36,627 bases of DNA from Quinella sp. 2Q5 (GTDB lineage: Bacteria; Bacillota; Negativicutes; Selenomonadales; Selenomonadaceae): assembly GCA_015206785.1 (NCBI GenBank), contig JADEZQ010000015.1, positions 1-36,627 of the forward strand. The letters are read 5' to 3'. Shown piece by piece: positions 30,503-36,627 of the stretch (position 1 is the stretch's first letter; the number at the start of each line of letters is the position of its first letter). A model generated the notes under the pieces. That model was not told the origin of the DNA. It ran no database searches and saw only the letters and a list, made by a program, of their open reading frames with translations. The translations under genes were made by a program, and so were the position numbers.

Positions 30503-33058
30503 TTGGCTGACAAAACTTTGACGCCGATGATGGAGCAGTACGCCGCGCAAAAAGCTCAACACCCCGACGAGCTGCTGTTCTTCCGGCTCGGCGACTTCTT
30601 CGAGATGTTCAACGACGACGCGCTGACTGCCTCGCGGGAAATCGGGCTGACGCTCACTCATCGGCAACGGGTGCCCATGTGCGGAGTGCCCGCTCACGCT
30701 GTGGAAAGTTATCTGCAGAAACTCGTCGCCAAGGGCTATCGCGTGGCAGTCGTCGACCAAATCGGCGATCCCAAGGCGAAGGGTCTGACCGAGCGCGCGC
30801 TGACCAAAGTCGTCACGCCCGGCACGATCCTGACCGACGACGTGTTGACTGCCGCCGCGAACAACTATCTGGTGCTGACGATGGAAGGCGGCGCGGAAAT
30901 TTCTTTGGCGGGCGCGGATATCTCTACGGGCGAAATTTTTTACGCGATCTATGACGGCTCCGACCGCGAGCAAAATCTCTTCGACGAGCTTTATCGTCTG
31001 AGTCCGCACGAAATTTTGATTGTCGACGAACCGACGTTCTTGCGCAGGCTGAAACTCTTCGCCGATGCCAAACTCGACGGCTGCACTTTTACGACCGTTG
31101 AGGCGTCCGACGACGACGAAAATTTTTCCGCACAACACTTCCCCGAAGACGAGCTGCCCGCCGCCGAGCTTGCCGCGCGTGCCGTGGAAAATCTCCTGCG
31201 CTATATCCACGCCACCGTTCGCACCGACCTAAAGCACCTGTCGAAGCTCACGCGGCTGGACATGAGCAATCGCTTGATCCTCGACGCGACGGCTCTGCGC
31301 AATTTGGAAGTCGTGCGCAATCTTCGCGACGGCTCCAAGAAGAACACGCTGTTCGATGTGATTGACTGCACCAAGACCGCGCCGGGCAATCGGTTGCTGC
31401 GCCGCTGGTTGGAAAGCCCGCTCGTCGACGTCACCGCGATTAATCGACGCCTCGACGCCGTGGAGGAGCTGTTCAAAAATTTTCAGACGCGACGGAATTT
31501 GCGCGAGACCCTGCGCGACGTGCACGACCTTGAACGGCTCATGACCAAGATCGAAGTCGGCTCGGCGAACGCCAGAGACTTGACCGCGCTGAAGATTTCG
31601 TTGCGGACGTTGCCGAAGATCGCTGACATTCTGCGCGACGTGACGAGTGATATTTTGACGGCGTGCCGCGACGGGCTCGGCGACTTCAGCGACGAGACGA
31701 ACCTGATTGACGCCGCCATCAACGAGAACGCACCGCTGACCGTTCGCGACGGCGGAATCATCAACGGCGGCTACAGCGCGGAGCTCGACGAACTGCGCCG
31801 CATCTCCACCGACAGCCGCACCTTCCTGCAAGAGTTCGAAGAGCGCGAACGAAGTCGCACGGGGATTCGCACGCTCAAGGTCGGCTACAATCGCGTCTTC
31901 GGCTACTACATCGAAGTTCGCCACAGCGGCGCGAGCAAAGTTCCCGACAACTACGTCCGCAAGCAAACGCTAGTCAACGCCGAACGATATATCACCCACG
32001 AGCTGAAAGACTTCGAGACCAAGATTCTCGGTGCGCAGGAACGAATCGTAAATCTCGAATACAATCTGTTCAGCGACGTGCGCGACCGCGTGAACAATCG
32101 GCTCGCTGACATTCAAGACACTGCCAAGAGGCTCGCGCTGATTGACGTCGTCGCGTCTATGGCGGAGGCGGCTCACGTCAACAACTACACGCGCCCCGAG
32201 CTCAACATCAAAGGCGCAATCGACATCCGCGACGGTCGCCATCCACTCGTGGAAAAAATTTTGTTGGGCAGTCTCTTCGTTCCCAACGACACAAGCCTCG
32301 CGCCCAACCGTTGTTCGCTGATGATCGTCACGGGTCCGAACATGGCGGGCAAGTCGACTTACATGCGGCAAGTCGCGCTGATAACGCTGATGGCGCAGGC
32401 GGGCAGCTTCGTTCCGGCGGCGCGTGCCGATATCTGCCCCGTCGACAGGATTTTCACGCGCATCGGTGCCGGCGACGACATCGTCAGCGGGCAATCGACT
32501 TTCATGGTGGAGATGAACGAAGTCGCGCAGATTCTCAAGTTCGCCACGAGCCGCAGCCTGATAATTTTGGACGAGGTCGGGCGGGGAACTTCAACCTTCG
32601 ACGGAATGAGCATTGCCCGCGCAGTCATTGAGTTTATCGACAGGAAGATTCGAGCCAAGACGCTGTTTGCCACGCACTATCACGAGCTGACGGATCTGGC
32701 TGAAACTTCTGCGCGGATAGAAAATTTTTCCGTGGCAGTCAAGGAACGCGGCGGCTCCGTAATCTTTTTGCGGCGGATAAAACCCGGCGGCGCGGACAAA
32801 TCTTACGGCATACAGGTCGCCAAGCTGGCGGGGCTTCCCAAGTCCGTGATGCGTCGCGCGGAAGAAATTTTGCAGTCGATGGAGACAGCGACGCCCGTGC
32901 GCCCCGTCGTCAACAAAAAATCTCCGCCGCCGAGTTTGTTCATGGCTCAGGGGCTCAAAGATTTGTTGGAGCTGGACGTGCCGAGCCTGACGCCGATTGA
33001 AGCGATGAGCAAGCTCTACGAACTGCAACAGCAGGTGCGCAAGGAGTTCGGGCTCTGA
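30503..33058 (+). CDS. mutS: DNA mismatch repair protein MutS
   Basis: MutS recognises mismatches and small loops and starts mismatch repair. The 851-residue length is standard. The N-terminal domain has LFFRLGDFFEMFNDDA, with the mismatch-wedging Phe-x-Glu region. Connector, lever and clamp domains follow. The ATPase has Walker A TGPNMAGKSTYMRQ (about residue 609), SFMVEMNE, Walker B region LDEVGRGTSTFDG and ATHYHELTDL. The C-terminal helix ends ELQQQVRKEFGL. The TTG at 30503 with GGAGGTG upstream is preferred over longer in-frame options. mutL, often next to mutS, is not in the window; repeat copy E follows. Confidence 0.96.
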   Translation: MADKTLTPMMEQYAAQKAQHPDELLFFRLGDFFEMFNDDALTASREIGLTLTHRQRVPMCGVPAHAVESYLQKLVAKGYRVAVVDQIGDPKAKGLTERALTKVVTPGTILTDDVLTAAANNYLVLTMEGGAEISLAGADISTGEIFYAIYDGSDREQNLFDELYRLSPHEILIVDEPTFLRRLKLFADAKLDGCTFTTVEASDDDENFSAQHFPEDELPAAELAARAVENLLRYIHATVRTDLKHLSKLTRLDMSNRLILDATALRNLEVVRNLRDGSKKNTLFDVIDCTKTAPGNRLLRRWLESPLVDVTAINRRLDAVEELFKNFQTRRNLRETLRDVHDLERLMTKIEVGSANARDLTALKISLRTLPKIADILRDVTSDILTACRDGLGDFSDETNLIDAAINENAPLTVRDGGIINGGYSAELDELRRISTDSRTFLQEFEERERSRTGIRTLKVGYNRVFGYYIEVRHSGASKVPDNYVRKQTLVNAERYITHELKDFETKILGAQERIVNLEYNLFSDVRDRVNNRLADIQDTAKRLALIDVVASMAEAAHVNNYTRPELNIKGAIDIRDGRHPLVEKILLGSLFVPNDTSLAPNRCSLMIVTGPNMAGKSTYMRQVALITLMAQAGSFVPAARADICPVDRIFTRIGAGDDIVSGQSTFMVEMNEVAQILKFATSRSLIILDEVGRGTSTFDGMSIARAVIEFIDRKIRAKTLFATHYHELTDLAETSARIENFSVAVKERGGSVIFLRRIKPGGADKSYGIQVAKLAGLPKSVMRRAEEILQSMETATPVRPVVNKKSPPPSLFMAQGLKDLLELDVPSLTPIEAMSKLYELQQQVRKEFGL

Positions 33059-33067
33059 AAACTTTGG

Positions 33068-33274
33068 CGTCTACTTTGATGTTTTGTGATCTACTTTTAC
33101 GTTTCAGGATCTACTTTCTTTCACCGAGGAAAGAAAGTAGCAAAGAAACTCGCCACTGCGCGTGGAGCGGATACCGTCCACCGTTCCAACGTCCGCGCTT
33201 ACCCGAAACCGCTCGTGCCGCCTATGACGCCATCCTTGGCCGTCATACGGCGGCGGGCCGACATCACGTCGGCC
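33068..33274 (-). repeat. Multi-hairpin intergenic repeat, copy E (reverse, divergent)
   Basis: It begins with three 20-bp units (33068, 33088, 33108) starting cgtctacttt, gatctacttt and gatctacttt. These look like multiplied versions of the element's end seen in copies C and D. A 12-bp stem ctactttctttc/gaaagaaagtag (33111-33140), a small gtgga/tccac stem (33162-33181), an imperfect atgacg-cc/gg-cgtcat stem with the loop complementary to aaggat (33224-33246) and ggccgac/gtcggcc (33256-33274) follow. It fills most of the 288-base gap after mutS. Confidence 0.7.
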
Positions 33275-33287
33275 TCTACAAGTCACG

Positions 33288-33316
33288 TTGCCGCGCGGAA
33301 AAATTTCTGCTACAAT
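33288..33316 (+). promoter_or_regulatory. Promoter of the lipoprotein gene at 33347
   Basis: TTGCCG (33288-33293) and TACAAT (33311-33316) are spaced exactly 17 bases, starting 13 bases after repeat copy E. Confidence 0.6.
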
Positions 33317-33346
33317 TCGTGCGAACAGGAGGGAGGAATTTTTTTT

Positions 33347-33997
33347 ATGCTCAGGAAAATTTTTGTTGTCGCGCTGATAACGATGCTGATGGCTGGTTGC
33401 GGCGCAGATAAAATCGTAGGCACGCCCGACAAAGCCGTCCTTGCCTACGCTCAAATCAGCATGACCGGCGACAGCCCCAACATGCAGGCGGCGGGCTTCA
33501 CCGACGAAGACCGCAATGCAATCCGCAAAAATCTGTCGAACACGTTCGTCACGTCTATGGCGAACATCACCCCGATGAGCGACGCCGCCGCCGAGGAGAT
33601 CACCAACATTTACTTCGACAGGCTGAAGGGCGCGATGAACTTCAAGGTCACTCTTGCCAAGGACGACAGCGACCGCCCCGTTGTCGAAATCACAACCACA
33701 CCGATTGACCCCGCCGAATCCGCACGCACCGTCGCCGCGCAGAACGACGAGTTGTTCGCGCTCATTGGCATGGTCGGCAAGCTCAAGAGCGAGGGTGCCG
33801 ACGACGCCGCGTTGAAGGCGAATGATCAGGTTCAAGCTCTGGCAGTTGCCGCGCTGAAAAATTACATCGACAACATCAAGTTCGCGCCCGAAAAAACTTT
33901 CAGCGTACCCTGCGCCAAAGTCACCGGCTCCGACGGCAATGTTCATTGGGCACCCGCCGACGCCGATGCGTTCGTAAATTTCCTAACGGGTCGCTAA
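33347..33997 (+). CDS. Lipoprotein of unknown function (DUF5105-like layout)
   Basis: The 216-residue product starts with a lipoprotein signal ending LMAGC (Cys18). No family is firmly recognised. The mature part begins with a helix around GTPDKAVLAYAQ and has a long helical stretch (about 55-100). Beta strands (NFKVTLAK, RPVVEITTTPID) and another helical region follow, and it ends WAPADADAFVNFLTG. This order of helix, two strands and helices is like small NTF2/DUF5105-type lipoproteins. The ATG at 33347 has AGGAGGG upstream; a longer frame from 33086 would translate the repeat and is rejected. The clostripain-like gene follows 19 bases after the stop. Confidence 0.75.
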   Translation: MLRKIFVVALITMLMAGCGADKIVGTPDKAVLAYAQISMTGDSPNMQAAGFTDEDRNAIRKNLSNTFVTSMANITPMSDAAAEEITNIYFDRLKGAMNFKVTLAKDDSDRPVVEITTTPIDPAESARTVAAQNDELFALIGMVGKLKSEGADDAALKANDQVQALAVAALKNYIDNIKFAPEKTFSVPCAKVTGSDGNVHWAPADADAFVNFLTGR

Positions 33998-34016
33998 TCG
34001 GAAGGGAGTGGTTCGC

Positions 34017-36020
34017 GTGAAAAAATTTTTCCTGTTGGCAACGCTGCTGGTGACGATGTTGCTGGCGGGTTGCAGCGAAGTTTCTGACGGCTCCGCACCG
34101 CCGCGCGACGTCAAAACCGCCACCTTCGCCGACGCCTACAATTCCACCGACAGCTGGATTGTTTATTGGTACCTTTGCGGCACGGATCTGGAATCAAACA
34201 GCGGTGCTGCCTCGGCTGACTTGCAGGAGATGTTGGAGGTCAAGCTGCCCGCCAACGTCAAGGTGCTGATTATGACGGGCGGTGCCAATCAGTGGCGCAA
34301 CAACGTCGTCTCCAATGACGCGGCGGAATTTTATCTCTATGACAGCAACGGACTTCAGCGCATCGCTCAGGCGAACGATACCGACATGGGCAACGTCCGG
34401 ACGCTCACGGACTTCCTGCGCTATGGCAAAGAGAACTACGACGCCGACCACCGCGTCTTGGTCTTCTGGGATCACGGCGGCGGCTCGGCTGTCGGTGTCT
34501 GCTATGATGAGCGCACGGGAAATTTTTTGAGCCTCAATGATCTGCACGACGCCTTCAACGCCGTCTATGACGCTGACGCCGACAATCCGCCGTTCGAACT
34601 CATCGGCTTCGACGCCTGCTTGATGGCGACCTACGACACCGTCAATGCGCTCGAAGGCCTCTGCCGCTATGTCACCGCCTCTGAAGAGGTTGAGCCAGGA
34701 ATCGGCTGGAACTATACGGGCTGGCTCGGTGCTCTGGCTGAAAATCCTGCGCTCAGCGGCGGCGGGCTCGGCAAGGCAATCTGCGACAGCTACATGGACG
34801 ACTGCGAACGCTACAACGTCGCTGATACCGCCACGCTCTCCGTCGTCGACATGAGTAAGTTGCCCGTCCTTCGCAATGCTTATGAATCCTTCGGGCTCGA
34901 AGCTCTGCGTGCTGCCCGCGACAATCCCAGAAAGTTTTTTGCAAGCTTCGGACGCGGTGCCGCGCAAGCAGAAAATTACGGCGGCAACACCCGTCAGACC
35001 GGCTACACCAACATGGTTGACATCGTCGACCTGGCTCGCGCAAACAAATCCATCGTCCCCACCAACGCCGACAAAGTCATCGAAGCCGTTGACGCTGCCG
35101 TCGTCTACAAAGTGGCTGGCGGCTATCGCAATCGCGGCGGCGGTCTTTCCGGCTACTACACCTACAGCGGCGACGAAGGGCTCCTCGTCAAATATCTCAA
35201 CCTCAACAGCGCACCTACCCCGCAGAAAATTTTGTACTACTATCTGGTCTACGGCGAAATCCCCGCAGACGTCCTGCCTCTGCTCGACGGCGATTCATTG
35301 GTCACGCCCGTGCCCGAACCACCCGTTCAACGTCAGGACATCTTCCAAATCGCCCAGCTCAACGAAATGCCCGTCAAGCTCGACAGCGGCAACAACGCCT
35401 TCGTCCAACTCACCGCCGAGCAAATGGATCAAATCTCCTCCGTTCATTGCCAGCTCGTATACATGGGGCTTGAGGACGACTTGATCATCTATCTCGGCTC
35501 GGACGCCGACATCAACGCCGATTGGAACGCGGGCACCTTCACCGACAACTTCCGCGGCGTCTGGCCAATGCTCGACGGTCACCCCGTCTATGTCGAAATC
35601 ACCGAAGAGAACGACGGCTACAACCTCTACTCCATCCCCATCAAGCTAAACGGCGTCGAATGCAATCTGCAAGTCGCTTACGTCTACGCCGAACAGAAAT
35701 ATTACATTCTCGGCGCGCGCAAGGGTCTCGACTCCAACGGCATGAGCGACCGCGACCTCATCAAGCTCAAATCCGGCGACGAAATCACCACGCTCCATTA
35801 CGCAATGACAATCACCGGCGACGACGAGGACTTCACGCAGGTTGAAGCAGACACCTTCACCGTCGGCGACGACCCGCAAATTAAAGACGAACAGCTCGGC
35901 AACGGCAGCTACGGTTACGCCTTCGAGTTCCTCTCGCCAACCGAAGAAAGCGCAATGTCGAACTTCATCCTGTTTACGATTGACGACGGGCAAATCACAA
36001 CGAACATCGACGTCCAGTAA
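34017..36020 (+). CDS. Clostripain-family (C11) cysteine peptidase lipoprotein
   Basis: This is an extracytoplasmic protease of the C11 clostripain family, whose members usually cleave after Arg or Lys. The 667 residues begin with a lipoprotein signal ending LLAGC (Cys19). The catalytic dyad is visible: His153 in VLVFWDHGGG and Cys201 in IGFDACLMA. The core strand WIVYWYLCGTDLE and the NVKVLIMTGGA block are also typical. The C-terminal third (about 440-667) is a beta-rich region of unknown role. The GTG at 34017 sits nine bases after AAGGGAG; the GTG at 34008 touches that site and is less likely. It is probably co-transcribed with the upstream lipoprotein and ends at a terminator. Confidence 0.9.
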   Translation: MKKFFLLATLLVTMLLAGCSEVSDGSAPPRDVKTATFADAYNSTDSWIVYWYLCGTDLESNSGAASADLQEMLEVKLPANVKVLIMTGGANQWRNNVVSNDAAEFYLYDSNGLQRIAQANDTDMGNVRTLTDFLRYGKENYDADHRVLVFWDHGGGSAVGVCYDERTGNFLSLNDLHDAFNAVYDADADNPPFELIGFDACLMATYDTVNALEGLCRYVTASEEVEPGIGWNYTGWLGALAENPALSGGGLGKAICDSYMDDCERYNVADTATLSVVDMSKLPVLRNAYESFGLEALRAARDNPRKFFASFGRGAAQAENYGGNTRQTGYTNMVDIVDLARANKSIVPTNADKVIEAVDAAVVYKVAGGYRNRGGGLSGYYTYSGDEGLLVKYLNLNSAPTPQKILYYYLVYGEIPADVLPLLDGDSLVTPVPEPPVQRQDIFQIAQLNEMPVKLDSGNNAFVQLTAEQMDQISSVHCQLVYMGLEDDLIIYLGSDADINADWNAGTFTDNFRGVWPMLDGHPVYVEITEENDGYNLYSIPIKLNGVECNLQVAYVYAEQKYYILGARKGLDSNGMSDRDLIKLKSGDEITTLHYAMTITGDDEDFTQVEADTFTVGDDPQIKDEQLGNGSYGYAFEFLSPTEESAMSNFILFTIDDGQITTNIDVQ

Positions 36021-36042
36021 ATTTCCCGCCGAAAAAATTTTT

Positions 36043-36073
36043 GACCGCCCGATACGTCGAGCGGTCTTTTTTT
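36043..36073 (+). terminator. Rho-independent terminator after the clostripain gene
   Basis: gaccgc (36043-36048) and gcggtc (36061-36066) pair, with an inner cga/tcg stem, followed by seven T. Confidence 0.88.
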
Positions 36074-36383
36074 AGCTTTCATCAAGCGGAAGGTTTACAG
36101 CTTAAGTTTCGTGCCGTACGTATTTAACGAATTCTTGCAGACTTATTACCAAACGATTTTGGAAACGATGCTTGCGACGCTCGACACGATTTTAGAAGAT
36201 TACGAGCTTACTGCGGCTTCTGCTGAAACTTAATCAAAATTCCGACGTACCACGGGTTTATGACCGCGTAGATTATGCGACACTCGTCGAACATAAGCGG
36301 GTTTGGCAGTCATTGTAAGCAACCACTGAAAAAGGAAATTGGAATCCAGATGTTGAAATGCATAGCGCAAGGAGGTAAGCGAT
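36074..36383. other. Intergenic stretch with lower GC than its surroundings
   Basis: This 310-base gap has no intact gene, no repeat copy and no clear promoter. By eye it is about 43 % GC, well below the rest. It holds a start-less open frame (36078-36233) and the leader of the next gene. Confidence 0.6.
36078..36233 (+). pseudogene. Possible gene remnant
   Basis: An open frame without a start codon or ribosome site reads a protein-like helical segment (for example YSLSFVPYVFNEFLQTYYQ, then ETMLATLDTILEDYEL) and ends at a TAA at 36231. No family is recognised. It could be the tail of a decayed gene or chance. Confidence 0.25.
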
Positions 36384-36627
36384 ATGAAAGACATCACAAC
36401 TAAGACAGCTTCCCAATCACTTGACAGTTTCCTGTTCGACCTGCAACGCTTCGACAGCGTACTCGGCGGCACGAACAACGCCTTAGCTCTCGACGTGACC
36501 GACGGAGAATTTTCTTTCGACGAGACGACGAAAAAACTTTTCATCGCCGCGGGAACAAAAATTGCTATCGTCAGAGACGAGCAAACAATTTCGCTGACGG
36601 CCACCGAGGATATTTCCGCGCCTTACA
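36384..36627 (+). CDS. N-terminus of a protein with an FDLQRF motif (runs off the window)
   Basis: An open frame of 81 codons with no stop begins at an ATG eight bases after a near-perfect AAGGAGGT site. The N-terminus is Ser/Thr-rich and then has SFLFDLQRFDSVLGG (about residues 15-29). Strand-like segments follow: ALALDVTDGEFSFDETTKKLFIAAGTKIAIV and ISLTATEDISAP. There is no classical signal peptide in this part. I recall similar F-N/D-L-Q-R-F N-termini on large repeat-containing proteins of Selenomonas-type bacteria, but this cannot be checked here. The 5' flank is AT-richer than the rest, which would fit an acquired or variable gene. Confidence 0.7.
   Translation, partial: MKDITTKTASQSLDSFLFDLQRFDSVLGGTNNALALDVTDGEFSFDETTKKLFIAAGTKIAIVRDEQTISLTATEDISAPY

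Noticed and set aside
33086-33346. N-terminal extension of the 33347 lipoprotein
   Set aside because: It translates repeat copy E and the promoter; a lipobox signal and strong ribosome site fix the start at 33347.
36230-36604. Minus-strand 124-codon frame near the end
   Set aside because: It lies opposite the FDLQRF gene, which has a near-perfect ribosome site; no family is recognised in the minus frame.

Overview
This window looks like an ordinary chromosomal stretch from a diderm member of the Firmicutes, most likely in the Negativicutes (Selenomonas-like gut or rumen anaerobes). That placement is an inference; no rRNA gene is present. It rests on three things. Many genes are of Firmicutes type: a CBS-domain family II pyrophosphatase, cytochrome b558-type SdhC, EcfA1/EcfA2, a ComEC-like hydrolase with DUF3006, and a GerMN lipoprotein. 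A PagL-like lipid A deacylase implies an LPS outer membrane. A compact gene set supports fumarate respiration. The DNA is moderately GC-rich (roughly 58-60 % by eye), with strong Shine-Dalgarno sites and many TTG start codons. No tRNA, rRNA, CRISPR array, insertion sequence or prophage is visible.

Layout. 51-2672 holds rplM-rpsI, a terminator, and a separately promoted CBS-type pyrophosphatase. 2785-6131 is a five-gene accessory operon: Tat-exported ACMSD-like amidohydrolase, secreted tandem ABM protein, DJ-1/PfpI protein, 4-oxalocrotonate tautomerase and DUF169 protein. It ends at a bidirectional terminator shared with a minus-strand surE plus membrane-protein pair. pagL-like (+) and ftsY (-) converge on an intergenic repeat. 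10035-16718 is the central-metabolism block: two-subunit fumarase, sdhCAB (fumarate reductase/succinate dehydrogenase) and pckA. larC, ridA, ecfA1 and ecfA2 follow, then a glycosyltransferase coupled to a large protein with a Gln/Pro/Thr repeat. 23272-26389 is a cell-envelope cluster: small membrane protein, a lipoprotein-leader metallo-beta-lactamase gene broken by an apparent one-base deletion, DUF3006, amidase and GerMN lipoprotein. Then come a minus-strand SbmA/YddA-like ABC transporter, rsmB, a minus-strand VWA protein, mutS, two lipoproteins (one a clostripain-family protease), and the first 81 codons of a protein with an FDLQRF motif that runs off the end.

The least explained signals are at DNA level. 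First, five copies of a roughly 150-200 bp multi-hairpin intergenic repeat (8761, 10880, 20075, 26399, 33068) share stems, loops and partly conserved ends. All lie at gene 3' ends; one supplies the last codons and stop of ecfA2 and one splits the fumarase subunit genes. Second, the palindromic word AAAATTTT occurs about 45-50 times, where about 0.1 would be expected by base composition. It occurs in all reading frames and between genes but is almost absent from the genes expected to be most highly expressed.
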